Assembly (NCBI GenBank): GCA_964057225.1
Contig: OZ059896.1
Location: 20,270,501 to 20,334,500 of the forward strand
Source: Auanema rhodensis
Lineage: Eukaryota; Nematoda; Chromadorea; Rhabditida; Rhabditidae
DNA length: 64,000 bases
Reading direction: 5' to 3'
This document shows positions 10,882 through 25,623 of this stretch, in pieces. Position numbers and translations under genes: made by a program. Each line of letters begins with the position of its first letter. The stretch's first letter is position 1. The notes below the pieces were generated by a model. That model was not told the DNA's origin and did not search any database. It saw only the letters and a program-made list of their open reading frames with translations.

Positions 10882-13689
10882 CGCAAATCTGATAACACAG
10901 ATCGACGCAGCTTAAAAATCCGCATTGAATGCACTATACTACATTGAGAAACGCTTAATACAAAAATTAGTTATGATCGTTTGAAAAATGATGCATTAGT
11001 GTATGTTGAGTTTCCATGTACACTCAACATTGCTTCCAAAAACATTTTGACAAAAATTTTTTCGAAAAATTTCAAAATAATTTAGCAAAAAGTAGATGTT
11101 TTTAGATTCCTTCATTCAAGGCAAAGACGATGGACAATGTTATTCAACGAAAAAATTAATTCTTCAGGGTGAAAATCGAGGATATAAGTGTGAACTTATA
11201 TCAGTTGATATCTCGGTGCATTTTTAAGCTAGCGCAAATCTGATAACACAGATCGACGCAGCTTAAAAATCCGCATCGAATGCACTATACTACATTGAGA
11301 AACGCTTAATACAAAAATTAGTTATGATCGTTTGAAAAATGATGCATTAGTGTATGTTGAGTTTCCATGTACACTCAACATTGCTTCCAAAAACATTTTG
11401 ACAAAAATTTTTTCCAAAAATTTCAAAATAATTTAGCAAAAAGTAGATGTTTTTAGATTCCTTTATTCAAGGCAAAGACGATGGACAATGTTATTCAACG
11501 AAAAAATTAATTCTTCAGGGTGAAAATCGAGGATATAAGTGTGAACTTATATCAGTTGATATCTCGGTGCATTTTTAAGCTAGCGCAAATCTGATAACAC
11601 AGATCGACGCAGCTTAAAAATCCGCATCGAATGCACTATACTACATTGAGAAACGCTTAATACAAAAATTAGTTATGATCGTTTGAAAAATGATGCATTA
11701 GTGTATGTTGAGTTTCCATGTACACTCAACATTGCTTCCAAAAACATTTTGACAAAAATTTTTTCGAAAAATTTCAAAATAATTTAGCAAAAAGTAGATG
11801 TTTTTAGATTCCATTTTTCAAGGCAAAGACGATGGACAGTGTTATTCAACGAAAAAATTAATTCTTCAGGGTGAAAATCGAGGATATAAGTGTGAACTTA
11901 TATCAGTTGATATCTCGGTGCATTTTTAAGCTAGCGCAAATCTGATAACACAGATCGACGCAGCTTAAAAATCCGCATCGAATGCACTATACTACATTGA
12001 GAAACGCTTAATACAAAAATTAGTTATGATCGTTTGAAAAATGATGCATTAGTGTATGTTGAGTTTCCATGTACACTCAACATTGCTTCCAAAAACATTT
12101 TGACAAAAATTTTTTCGAAAAATTTCGAAATAATTTAGCAAAAAGTAGATGTTTTTAAATTCCTTTATTCAAGGCAAAGACGATGGACAATGTTATTCAA
12201 CGAAAAAATTAATTCTTTAGGGTGAAAATCGAGGATATAAGTGTGAACTTATATCAGTTGATATCTCGGTGCATTTTTAAGCTAGCGCAAATCTGATAAC
12301 AGAGATCGACGCAGCTTAAAAATCCGCATCGAATGCACTATACTACATTGAGAAACGCTTAATACAAAAATTAGTTATGATCGTTTGAAAAATGATGCAT
12401 TAGTGTATGTTGAGTTTCCATGTACACTCAACATTGCTTCCAAAAACATTTTGACAAAAATTTTTTCGAAAAATTTCAAAATAATTTAGCAAAAAGTAGA
12501 TGTTTTTAGATTCCTTCATTCAAGGCAAAGACGATGGACAATGTTATTCAACGAAAAAATTAATTCTTCAGGGTGAAAATCGAGGATATAAGTGTGAACT
12601 TATATCAGTTGATATCTCGGTGCATTTTTAAGCTAGCGCAAATCTGATAACACAGATCGACGCAGCTTAAAAATCCGCATCGAATGCACTATACTACATT
12701 GAGAAACGCTTAATACAAAAATTAGTTATGATCGTTTGAAAAATGATGCATTAGTGTATGTTGAGTTTCCATGTACACTCAACATTGCTTCCAAAAACAT
12801 TTTGACAAAAATTTTTTCCAAAAATTTCAAAATAATTTAGCAAAAAGTAGATGTTTTTAGATTCCTTTATTCAAGGCAAAGACGATGGACAATGTTATTC
12901 AACGAAAAAATTAATTCTTCAGGGTGAAAATCGAGGATATAAGTGTGAACTTATATCAGTTGATATCTCGGTGCATTTTTAAGCTAGCGCAAATCTGATA
13001 ACACAGATCGACGCAGCTTAAAAATCCGCATCGAATGCACTATACTACATTGAGAAACGCTTAATACAAAAATTAGTTATGATCGTTTGAAAAATGATGC
13101 ATTAGTGTATGTTGAGTTTCCATGTACACTCAACATTGCTTCCAAAAACATTTTGACAAAAATTTTTTCGAAAAATTTCAAAATAATTTAGCAAAAAGTA
13201 GATGTTTTTAGATTCCATTTTTCAAGGCAAAGACGATGGACAGTGTTATTCAACGAAAAAATTAATTCTTCAGGGTGAAAATCGAGGATATAAGTGTGAA
13301 CTTATATCAGTTGATATCTCGGTGCATTTTTAAGCTAGCGCAAATCTGATAACACAGATCGACGCAGCTTAAAAATCCGCATCGAATGCACTATACTACA
13401 TTGAGAAACGCTTAATACAAAAATTAGTTATGATCGTTTGAAAAATGATGCATTAGTGTATGTTGAGTTTCCATGTACACTCAACATTGCTTCCAAAAAC
13501 ATTTTGACAAAAATTTTTTCGAAAAATTTCGAAATAATTTAGCAAAAAGTAGATGTTTTTAAATTCCTTTATTCAAGGCAAAGACGATGGACAATGTTAT
13601 TCAACGAAAAAATTAATTCTTTATGGTGAAAATCGAGGATATAAGTGTGAACTTATATCAGTTGATATCTCGGTGCATTTTTAAGCTAG
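10882..13689 (+). repeat. Higher-order repeat, tetramer (1,404 bp), two copies
   Basis: Two consecutive four-unit blocks start at 10,882 and 12,286. Order: CTTCATT unit, TTTTTTCCAAAA unit, A-like unit with GAG, C-like unit ending CTCGG. The TTCC marker falls at 11,412 and 12,816, exactly 1,404 bp apart, with one more copy at 13,869 (1,053 bp on). Small differences separate the copies: ATTG with CACAGAT versus ATCG with CAGAGAT in the first member, and CTTTATGG in the last. The first members of this block reappear at 25,624 and 32,292. Confidence 0.85.
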
Positions 13690-16600
13690 CGCAAATCTGA
13701 TAACACAGATCGACGCAGCTTAAAAATCCGCATCGAATGCACTATACTACATTGAGAAACGCTTAATACAAAAATTAGTTATGATCGTTTGAAAAATGAT
13801 GCATTAGTGTATGTTGAGTTTCCATGTACACTCAACATTGCTTCCAAAAACATTTTGACAAAAATTTTTTCCAAAAATTTCAAAATAATTTAGCAAAAAG
13901 TAGATGTTTTTAGATTCCTTTATTCAAGGCAAAGACGATGGACAATGTTATTCAACGAAAAAATTAATTCTTCAGGGTGAAAATCGAGGATATAAGTGTG
14001 AACTTATATCAGTTGATATCTCGGTGCATTTTTAAGCTAGCGCAAATCTGATAACACAGATCGACGCAGCTTAAAAATCCGCATCGAATGCACTATACTA
14101 CATTGAGAAACGCTTAATACAAAAATTAGTTATGATCGTTTGAAAAATGATGCATTAGTGTATGTTGAGTTTCCATGTACACTCAACATTGCTTCCAAAA
14201 ACATTTTGACAAAAATTTTTTCGAAAAATTTCGAAATAATTTAGCAAAAAGTAGATGTTTTTAAATTCCTTTATTCAAGGCAAAGACGATGGACAATGTT
14301 ATTCAACGAAAAAATTAATTCTTTAGGGTGAAAATCGAGGATATAAGTGTGAACTTATATCAGTTGATATCTTGGTGCATTTTTAAGCTAGCGCAAATCT
14401 GATAACACAGATCGACGCAGCTTAAAAATCCGCATCGAATGCACTATACTACATTGAAAAACGCTTAATACAAAAATTAGTTATGATCGTTTGAAAAATG
14501 ATGCATTAGTGTATGTTGAGTTTCCATGTACACTCAACATTGCTTCCAAAAACATTTTGACAAAAATTTTTTCGAAAAATTTCAAAATAATTTAGCAAAA
14601 AGTAGATGTTTTTAGATTCCATTTTTCAAGGCAAAGACGATGGACAGTGTTATTCAACGAAAAAATTAATTCTTCAGGGTGAAAATCGAGGATATAAGTG
14701 TGATCTTATATCAGTTGATATCTCGGTGCATTTTTAAGCTAGCGCAAATTTGATAACACAGATCGACGCAGCTTAAAAATCCGCATTGAATGCACTATAC
14801 TACATTGAGAAACGCTTAATACAAAAATTAGTTATGATCGTTTGAAAAATGATGCATTAGTGTATGTTGAGTTTCCATGTACACTCAACATTGCTTCCAA
14901 AAACATTTTGACAAAAATTTTTTCGAAAAATTTCGAAATAATTTAGCAAAAAGTAGATGTTTTTAGATTCCTTTATTCAAGGCAAAGACGATGGACAATG
15001 TTATTCAACGAAAAAATTAATTCTTTAGGGTGAAAATCGAGGATATAAGTGTGAACTTATATCAGTTGATATCTTGGTGCATTTTTAAGCTAGCGCAAAT
15101 CTGATAACACAGATCGACGCAGCTTAAAAATCCGCATCGAATGCACTATACTACATTGAGAAACGCTTAATACAAAAATTAGTTATGATCGTTTGAAAAA
15201 TGATGCATTAGTGTATGTTGAGTTTCCATGTACACTCAACATTGCTTCCAAAAACATTTTGACAAAAATTTTTTCGAAAAATTTCGAAATAATTTAGCAA
15301 AAAGTAGATGTTTTTAGATTCCTTTATTCAAGGCAAAGACGATGGACAATGTTATTCAACGAAAAAATTAATTCTTTAGGGTGAAAATCGAGGATATAAG
15401 TGTGAACTTATATCAGTTGATATCTTGGTGCATTTTTAAGCTAGCGCAAATCTGATAACACAGATCGACGCAGCTTAAAAATCCGCATCGAATGCACTAT
15501 ACTACATTGAAAAACGCTTAATACAAAAATTAGTTATGATCGTTTGAAAAATGATGCATTAGTGTATGTTGAGTTTCCATGTACACTCAACATTGCTTCC
15601 AAAAACATTTTGACAAAAATTTTTTCGAAAAATTTCAAAATAATTTAGCAAAAAGTAGATGTTTTTAGATTCCTTTTTTCAAGGCAAAGACGATGGACAA
15701 TGTTATTCAACGAAAAAATTATTCCTTCAGGGTGAAAATCGAGGATATAAGTGTGAACTTATATCAGTTGATATCTCGGTGCATTTTTAAGCTAGCGCAA
15801 ATCTGATAACAGAGATCGACGCAGCTTAAAAATCCGCATCGAATGCACTATACTACATTGAGAAACGCTTAATACAAAAATTAGTTATGATCGTTTGAAA
15901 AATGATGCATTAGTGTATGTTGAGTTTCCATGTACACTCAACATTGCTTCCAAAAACATTTTGACAAAAATTTTTTCGAAAAATTTCGAAATAATTTAGC
16001 AAAAAGTAGATGTTTTTAGATTCCTTTATTCAAGGCAAAGACGATGGACAATGTTATTCAACGAAAAAATTAATTCTTTAGGGTGAAAATCGAGGATATA
16101 AGTGTGAACTTATATCAGTTGATATCTTGGTGCATTTTTAAGCTAGCGCAAATCTGATAACACAGATCGACGCAGCTTAAAAATCCGCATCGAATGCACT
16201 ATACTACATTGAAAAACGCTTAATACAAAAATTAGTTATGATCGTTTGAAAAATGATGCATTAGTGTATGTTGAGTTTCCATGTACACTCAACATTGCTT
16301 CCAAAAACATTTTGACAAAAATTTTTTCGAAAAATTTCAAAATAATTTAGCAAAAAGTAGATGTTTTTAGATTCCTTTTTTCAAGGCAAAGACGATGGAC
16401 AATGTTATTCAACGAAAAAATTATTCCTTCAGGGTGAAAATCGAGGATATAAGTGTGAACTTATATCAGTTGATATCTCGGTGCATTTTTAAGCTAGCGC
16501 AAATCTGATAACAGAGATCGACGCAGCTTAAAAATCCGCATCGAATGCACTATACTACATTGAGAAACGCTTAATACAAAAATTAGTTATGATCGTTTGA

Positions 16601-17199
16601 AAAATGATGCATTAGTGTATGTTGAGTTTCCATGTACACTCAACATTGCTTCCAAAAACATTTTGACAAAAATTTTTTCGAAAAATTTCGAAATAATTTA
16701 GCAAAAAGTAGATGTTTTTAGATTCCTTTATTCAAGGCAAAGACGATGGACAATGTTATTCAACGAAAAAATTAATTCTTTAGGGTGAAAATCGAGGATA
16801 TAAGTGTGAACTTATATCAGTTGATATCTTGGTGCATTTTTAAGCTAGCGCAAATCTGATAACACAGATCGACGCAGCTTAAAAATCCGCATCGAATGCA
16901 CTATACTACATTGAGAAACGCTTAATACAAAAATTAGTTATGATCGTTTGAAAAATGATGCATTAGTGTATGTTGAGTTTCCATGTACACTCAACATTGC
17001 TTCCAAAAACATTTTGACAAAAATTTTTTCGAAAAATTTCGAAATAATTTAGCAAAAAGTAGATGTTTTTAAATTCCTTTATTCAAGGCAGAGACGATGG
17101 ACAATGTTATTCAACGAAAAAATTAATTCTTTAGGGTGAAAATCGAGGATATAAGTGTGAACTTATATCAGTTGATATCTTGGTGCATTTTTAAGCTAG
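13690..17199 (+). repeat. Mixed segment with a D-containing dimer (702 bp), two copies
   Basis: After a TTCC unit, a C unit, an A unit (with GATCTTATA) and B-like units, the dimer D (GAA, CCTTTTTTC, ATTATTCC) plus CAGAGATCG/CTTTAG unit occurs twice, at 15,445-16,146 and 16,147-16,848. The D/CAGAGATCG pairing recurs near 29.1-30.2 kb and 38.6-41.4 kb. Its mirror image is in the inverted array wherever GATCTCTGTTATC lies near GAAGGAATAAT. The pairing is therefore a stable subunit of the family. Confidence 0.8.
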
Positions 17200-20100
17200 C
17201 GCAAATCTGATAACACAGATCGACGCAGCTTAAAAATCCGCATCGAATGCACTATACTACATTGAAAAACGCTTAATACAAAAATTAGTTATGATCGTTT
17301 GAAAAATGATGCATTAGTGTATGTTGAGTTTCCATGTACACTCAACATTGCTTCCAAAAACATTTTGACAAAAATTTTTTCGAAAAATTTCAAAATAATT
17401 TAGCAAAAAGTAGATGTTTTTAGATTCCATTTTTCAAGGCAAAGACGATGGAGAGTGTTATTCAACGAAAAAATTAATTCTTCAGGGTGAAAATCGAGGA
17501 TATAAGTGTGAACTTATATCAGTTGATATCTCGGTGCATTTTTAAGCTAGCGCAAATCTGATAACACAGATCGACGCAGCTTAAAAATCCGCATTGAATG
17601 CACTATACTACATTGAGAAACGCTTAATACAAAAATTAGTTATGATCGTTTGAAAAATGATGCATTAGTGTATGTTGAGTTTCCATGTACACTCAACATT
17701 GCTTCCAAAAACATTTTGACAAAAATTTTTTCGAAAAATTTCGAAATAATTTAGCAAAAAGTAGATGTTTTTAGATTCCTTTATTCAAGGCAAAGACGAT
17801 GGACAATGTTATTCAACGAAAAAATTAATTCTTTAGGGTGAAAATCGAGGATATAAGTGTGAACTTATATCAGTTGATATCTTGGTGCATTTTTAAGCTA
17901 GCGCAAATCTGATAACACAGATCGACGCAGCTTAAAAATCCGCATCGAATGCACTATACTACATTGAGAAACGCTTAATACAAAAATTAGTTATGATCGT
18001 TTGAAAAATGATGCATTAGTGTATGTTGAGTTTCCATGTACACTCAACATTGCTTCCAAAAACATTTTGACAAAAATTTTTTCGAAAAATTTCGAAATAA
18101 TTTAGCAAAAAGTAGATGTTTTTAAATTCCTTTATTCAAGGCAAAGACGATGGACAATGTTATTCAACGAAAAAATTAATTCTTTAGGGTGAAAATCGAG
18201 GATATAAGTGTGAACTTATATCAGTTGATATCTTGGTGCATTTTTAAGCTAGCGCAAATCTGATAACACAGATCGACGCAGCTTAAAAATCCGCATCGAA
18301 TGCACTATACTACATTGAAAAACGCTTAATACAAAAATTAGTTATGATCGTTTGAAAAATGATGCATTAGTGTATGTTGAGTTTCCATGTACACTCAACA
18401 TTGCTTCCAAAAACATTTTGACAAAAATTTTTTCGAAAAATTTCAAAATAATTTAGCAAAAAGTAGATGTTTTTAGATTCCATTTTTCAAGGCAAAGACG
18501 ATGGACAGTGTTATTCAACGAAAAAATTAATTCTTTAGGGTGAAAATCGAGGATATAAGTGTGAACTTATATCAGTTGATATCTTGGTGCATTTTTAAGC
18601 TAGCGCAAATCTGATAACACAGATCGACGCAGCTTAAAAATCCGCATCGAATGCACTATACTACATTGAAAAACGCTTAATACAAAAATTAGTTATGATC
18701 GTTTGAAAAATGATGCATTAGTGTATGTTGAGTTTCCATGTACACTCAACATTGCTTCCAAAAACATTTTGACAAAAATTTTTTCGAAAAATTTCGAAAT
18801 AATTTAGCAAAAAGTAGATGTTTTTAAATTCCTTTATTCAAGGCAGAGACGATGGACAATGTTATTCAACGAAAAAATTAATTCTTTAGGGTGAAAATCG
18901 AGGATATAAGTGTGAACTTATATCAGTTGATATCTTGGTGCATTTTTAAGCTAGCGCAAATCTGATAACACAGATCGACGCAGCTTAAAAATCCGCATCG
19001 AATGCACTATACTACATTGAAAAACGCTTAATACAAAAATTAGTTATGATCGTTTGAAAAATGATGCATTAGTGTATGTTGAGTTTCCATGTACACTCAA
19101 CATTGCTTCCAAAAACATTTTGACAAAAATTTTTTCGAAAAATTTCAAAATAATTTAGCAAAAAGTAGATGTTTTTAGATTCCATTTTTCAAGGCAAAGA
19201 CGATGGAGAGTGTTATTCAACGAAAAAATTAATTCTTCAGGGTGAAAATCGAGGATATAAGTGTGAACTTATATCAGTTGATATCTCGGTGCATTTTTAA
19301 GCTAGCGCAAATCTGATAACACAGATCGACGCAGCTTAAAAATCCGCATTGAATGCACTATACTACATTGAGAAACGCTTAATACAAAAATTAGTTATGA
19401 TCGTTTGAAAAATGATGCATTAGTGTATGTTGAGTTTCCATGTACACTCAACATTGCTTCCAAAAACATTTTGACAAAAATTTTTTCGAAAAATTTCGAA
19501 ATAATTTAGCAAAAAGTAGATGTTTTTAGATTCCTTTATTCAAGGCAAAGACGATGGACAATGTTATTCAACGAAAAAATTAATTCTTTAGGGTGAAAAT
19601 CGAGGATATAAGTGTGAACTTCTATCAGTTGATATCTTGGTGCATTTTTAAGCTAGCGCAAATCTGATAACACAGATCGACGCAGCTTAAAAATCCGCAT
19701 CGAATGCACTATACTACATTGAGAAACGCTTAATACAAAAATTAGTTATGATCGTTTGAAAAATGATGCATTAGTGTATGTTGAGTTTCCATGTACACTC
19801 AACATTGCTTCCAAAAACATTTTGACAAAAATTTTTTCGAAAAATTTCGAAATAATTTAGCAAAAAGTAGATGTTTTTAAATTCCTTTATTCAAGGCAAA
19901 GACGATGGACAATGTTATTCAACGAAAAAATTAATTCTTTAGGGTGAAAATCGAGGATATAAGTGTGAACTTATATCAGTTGATATCTTGGTGCATTTTT
20001 AAGCTAGCGCAAATCTGATAACACAGATCGACGCAGCTTAAAAATCCGCATCGAATGCACTATACTACATTGAAAAACGCTTAATACAAAAATTAGTTAT

Positions 20101-23100
20101 GATCGTTTGAAAAATGATGCATTAGTGTATGTTGAGTTTCCATGTACACTCAACATTGCTTCCAAAAACATTTTGACAAAAATTTTTTCGAAAAATTTCA
20201 AAATAATTTAGCAAAAAGTAGATGTTTTTAGATTCCATTTTTCAAGGCAAAGACGATGGACAGTGTTATTCAACGAAAAAATTAATTCTTTAGGGTGAAA
20301 ATCGAGGATATAAGTGTGAACTTATATCAGTTGATATCTTGGTGCATTTTTAAGCTAGCGCAAATCTGATAACACAGATCGACGCAGCTTAAAAATCCGC
20401 ATCGAATGCACTATACTACATTGAAAAACGCTTAATACAAAAATTAGTTATGATCGTTTGAAAAATGATGCATTAGTGTATGTTGAGTTTCCATGTACAC
20501 TCAACATTGCTTCCAAAAACATTTTGACAAAAATTTTTTCGAAAAATTTCGAAATAATTTAGCAAAAAGTAGATGTTTTTAAATTCCTTTATTCAAGGCA
20601 GAGACGATGGACAATGTTATTCAACGAAAAAATTAATTCTTTAGGGTGAAAATCGAGGATATAAGTGTGAACTTATATCAGTTGATATCTTGGTGCATTT
20701 TTAAGCTAGCGCAAATCTGATAACACAGATCGACGCAGCTTAAAAATCCGCATCGAATGCACTATACTACATTGAGAAACGCTTAATACAAAAATTAGTT
20801 ATGATCGTTTGAAAAATGATGCATTAGTGTATGTTGAGTTTCCATGTACACTCAACATTGCTTCCAAAAACATTTTGACAAAAATTTTTTCGAAAAATTT
20901 CGAAATAATTTAGCAAAAAGTAGATGTTTTTAAATTCCTTTATTCAAGGCAAAGACGATGGACAATGTTATTCAACGAAAAAATTAATTCTTTAGGGTGA
21001 AAATCGAGGATATAAGTGTGAACTTCTATCAGTTGATATCTTGGTGCATTTTTAAGCTAGCGCAAATCTGATAACACAGATCGACGCAGCTTAAAAATCC
21101 GCATCGAATGCACTATACTACATTGAGAAACGCTTAATACAAAAATTAGTTATGATCGTTTGAAAAATGATGCATTAGTGTATGTTGAGTTTCCATGTAC
21201 ACTCAACATTGCTTCCAAAAACATTTTGACAAAAATTTTTTCGAAAAATTTCGAAATAATTTAGCAAAAAGTAGATGTTTTTAAATTCCTTTATTCAAGG
21301 CAAAGACGATGGACAATGTTATTCAACGAAAAAATTAATTCTTTAGGGTGAAAATCGAGGATATAAGTGTGAACTTATATCAGTTGATATCTTGGTGCAT
21401 TTTTAAGCTAGCGCAAATCTGATAACACAGATCGACGCAGCTTAAAAATCCGCATCGAATGCACTATACTACATTGAGAAACGCTTAATACAAAAATTAG
21501 TTATGATCGTTTGAAAAATGATGCATTAGTGTATGTTGAGTTTCCATGTACACTCAACATTGCTTCCAAAAACATTTTGACAAAAATTTTTTCGAAAAAT
21601 TTCGAAATAATTTAGCAAAAAGTAGATGTTTTTAAATTCCTTTATTCAAGGCAGAGACGATGGACAATGTTATTCAACGAAAAAATTAATTCTTTAGGGT
21701 GAAAATCGAGGATATAAGTGTGAACTTATATCAGTTGATATCTTGGTGCATTTTTAAGCTAGCGCAAATCTGATAACACAGATCGACGCAGCTTAAAAAT
21801 CCGCATCGAATGCACTATACTACATTGAAAAACGCTTAATACAAAAATTAGTTATGATCGTTTGAAAAATGATGCATTAGTGTATGTTGAGTTTCCATGT
21901 ACACTCAACATTGCTTCCAAAAACATTTTGACAAAAATTTTTTCGAAAAATTTCAAAATAATTTAGCAAAAAGTAGATGTTTTTAGATTCCATTTTTCAA
22001 GGCAAAGACGATGGAGAGTGTTATTCAACGAAAAAATTAATTCTTCAGGGTGAAAATCGAGGATATAAGTGTGAACTTATATCAGTTGATATCTCGGTGC
22101 ATTTTTAAGCTAGCGCAAATCTGATAACACAGATCGACGCAGCTTAAAAATCCGCATTGAATGCACTATACTACATTGAGAAACGCTTAATACAAAAATT
22201 AGTTATGATCGTTTGAAAAATGATGCATTAGTGTATGTTGAGTTTCCATGTACACTCAACATTGCTTCCAAAAACATTTTGACAAAAATTTTTTCGAAAA
22301 ATTTCGAAATAATTTAGCAAAAAGTAGATGTTTTTAGATTCCTTTATTCAAGGCAAAGACGATGGACAATGTTATTCAACGAAAAAATTAATTCTTTAGG
22401 GTGAAAATCGAGGATATAAGTGTGAACTTCTATCAGTTGATATCTTGGTGCATTTTTAAGCTAGCGCAAATCTGATAACACAGATCGACGCAGCTTAAAA
22501 ATCCGCATCGAATGCACTATACTACATTGAGAAACGCTTAATACAAAAATTAGTTATGATCGTTTGAAAAATGATGCATTAGTGTATGTTGAGTTTCCAT
22601 GTACACTCAACATTGCTTCCAAAAACATTTTGACAAAAATTTTTTCGAAAAATTTCGAAATAATTTAGCAAAAAGTAGATGTTTTTAAATTCCTTTATTC
22701 AAGGCAAAGACGATGGACAATGTTATTCAACGAAAAAATTAATTCTTTAGGGTGAAAATCGAGGATATAAGTGTGAACTTATATCAGTTGATATCTTGGT
22801 GCATTTTTAAGCTAGCGCAAATCTGATAACACAGATCGACGCAGCTTAAAAATCCGCATCGAATGCACTATACTACATTGAAAAACGCTTAATACAAAAA
22901 TTAGTTATGATCGTTTGAAAAATGATGCATTAGTGTATGTTGAGTTTCCATGTACACTCAACATTGCTTCCAAAAACATTTTGACAAAAATTTTTTCGAA
23001 AAATTTCAAAATAATTTAGCAAAAAGTAGATGTTTTTAGATTCCATTTTTCAAGGCAAAGACGATGGACAGTGTTATTCAACGAAAAAATTAATTCTTTA

Positions 23101-24219
23101 GGGTGAAAATCGAGGATATAAGTGTGAACTTATATCAGTTGATATCTTGGTGCATTTTTAAGCTAGCGCAAATCTGATAACACAGATCGACGCAGCTTAA
23201 AAATCCGCATCGAATGCACTATACTACATTGAAAAACGCTTAATACAAAAATTAGTTATGATCGTTTGAAAAATGATGCATTAGTGTATGTTGAGTTTCC
23301 ATGTACACTCAACATTGCTTCCAAAAACATTTTGACAAAAATTTTTTCGAAAAATTTCGAAATAATTTAGCAAAAAGTAGATGTTTTTAAATTCCTTTAT
23401 TCAAGGCAGAGACGATGGACAATGTTATTCAACGAAAAAATTAATTCTTTAGGGTGAAAATCGAGGATATAAGTGTGAACTTATATCAGTTGATATCTTG
23501 GTGCATTTTTAAGCTAGCGCAAATCTGATAACACAGATCGACGCAGCTTAAAAATCCGCATCGAATGCACTATACTACATTGAGAAACGCTTAATACAAA
23601 AATTAGTTATGATCGTTTGAAAAATGATGCATTAGTGTATGTTGAGTTTCCATGTACACTCAACATTGCTTCCAAAAACATTTTGACAAAAATTTTTTCG
23701 AAAAATTTCGAAATAATTTAGCAAAAAGTAGATGTTTTTAGATTCCTTTATTCAAGGCAAAGACGATGGACAATGTTATTCAACGAAAAAATTAATTCTT
23801 TAGGGTGAAAATCGAGGATATAAGTGTGAACTTCTATCAGTTGATATCTTGGTGCATTTTTAAGCTAGCGCAAATCTGATAACACAGATCGACGCAGCTT
23901 AAAAATCCGCATCGAATGCACTATACTACATTGAGAAACGCTTAATACAAAAATTAGTTATGATCGTTTGAAAAATGATGCATTAGTGTATGTTGAGTTT
24001 CCATGTACACTCAACATTGCTTCCAAAAACATTTTGACAAAAATTTTTTCGAAAAATTTCGAAATAATTTAGCAAAAAGTAGATGTTTTTAAATTCCTTT
24101 ATTCAAGGCAAAGACGATGGACAATGTTATTCAACGAAAAAATTAATTCTTTAGGGTGAAAATCGAGGATATAAGTGTGAACTTATATCAGTTGATATCT
24201 TGGTGCATTTTTAAGCTAG
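17200..24219 (+). repeat. Higher-order repeats of 5 monomers (1,755 bp) growing into 8 monomers (2,808 bp)
   Basis: A five-unit block (GAGAGTG A-unit, B, C, A hybrid ending CTTTAG, GGCAGAG unit) starts at 17,200 and again at 18,955. From 18,955 it extends to eight units, and the eight-unit block repeats from 21,763. Markers: GAGAGTG at 17,451, 19,206 and 22,014; GGCAGAG at 17,087, 18,842, 20,597, 21,650 and 23,405; CTTCTATC at intervals of exactly 1,404 bp (19,617, 21,021, 22,425, 23,829). Only the last member of the second 8-mer (24,220) departs from the pattern. Near identity implies recent amplification. Confidence 0.87.
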
Positions 24220-25623
24220 CGCAAATCTGATAACACAGATCGACGCAGCTTAAAAATCCGCATCGAATGCACTATACTACATTGAAAAACGCTTAATACA
24301 AAAATTAGTTATGATCGTTTGAAAAATGATGCATTAGTGTATGTTGAGTTTCCATGTACACTCAACATTGCTTCCAAAAACATTTTGACAAAAATTTTTT
24401 CGAAAAATTTCAAAATAATTTAGCAAAAAGTAGATGTTTTTAGATTCCATTTTTCAAGGCAAAGACGATGGACAGTGTTATTCAACGAAAAAATCAATTC
24501 TTCAGGGTGAAAATCGAGGATATAAGTGTGAACTTATATCAGTTGATATCTCGGTGCATTTTTAAGCTAGCGCAAATCTGATAACACAGATCGACGCAGC
24601 TTAAAAATCCGCATTGAATGCACTATACTACATTGAAAAACGCTTAATACAAAAATTAGTTATGATCGTTTGAAAAATGATGCATTAGTGTATGTTGAGT
24701 TTCCATGTACACTCAACATTGCTTCCAAAAACATTTTGACAAAAATTTTTTCGAAAAATTTCAAAATAATTTAGCAAAAAGTAGATGTTTTTAGATTCCA
24801 TTATTCAAGGCAAAGACGATGGACAATGTTATTCAACGAAAAAATTAATTCTTTAGGGTGAAAATCGAGGATATAAGTGTGAACTTCTATCAGTTGATAT
24901 CTTGGTGCATTTTTAAGCTAGCGCAAATCTGATAACACAGATCGACGCAGCTTAAAAATCCGCATCGAATGCACTATACTACATTGAGAAACGCTTAATA
25001 CAAAAATTAGTTATGATCGTTTGAAAAATGATGCATTAGTGTATGTTGAGTTTCCATGTACACTCAACATTGCTTCCAAAAACATTTTGACAAAAATTTT
25101 TTCGAAAAATTTCGAAATAATTTAGCAAAAAGTAGATGTTTTTAAATTCCTTTATTCAAGGCAAAGACGATGGACAATGTTATTCAACGAAAAAATTAAT
25201 TCTTTAGGGTGAAAATCGAGGATATAAGTGTGAACTTATATCAGTTGATATCTTGGTGCATTTTTAAGCTAGCGCAAATCTGATAACACAGATCGACGCA
25301 GCTTAAAAATCCGCATCGAATGCACTATACTACATTGAAAAACGCTTAATACAAAAATTAGTTATGATCGTTTGAAAAATGATGCATTAGTGTATGTTGA
25401 GTTTCCATGTACACTCAACATTGCTTCCAAAAACATTTTGACAAAAATTTTTTCGAAAAATTTCAAAATAATTTAGCAAAAAGTAGATGTTTTTAGATTC
25501 CATTTTTCAAGGCAAAGACGATGGACAGTGTTATTCAACGAAAAAATCAATTCTTCAGGGTGAAAATCGAGGATATAAGTGTGAACTTATATCAGTTGAT
25601 ATCTCGGTGCATTTTTAAGCTAG
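24220..25623 (+). repeat. Four-monomer transition with two AATCAATTC A-units
   Basis: Units at 24,220 and 25,273 are A monomers sharing the rare AATCAATTC change, three units (1,053 bp) apart. The unit between them at 24,571 is a mosaic: ATTG with GAA, CAAAAT and CCATTATTC, then CTTTAG and CTTCTATC. It mixes A and B markers. Its CTTCTATC (24,882) is 1,053 bp after the previous one, breaking the 1,404-bp rhythm to the left. Confidence 0.8.
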
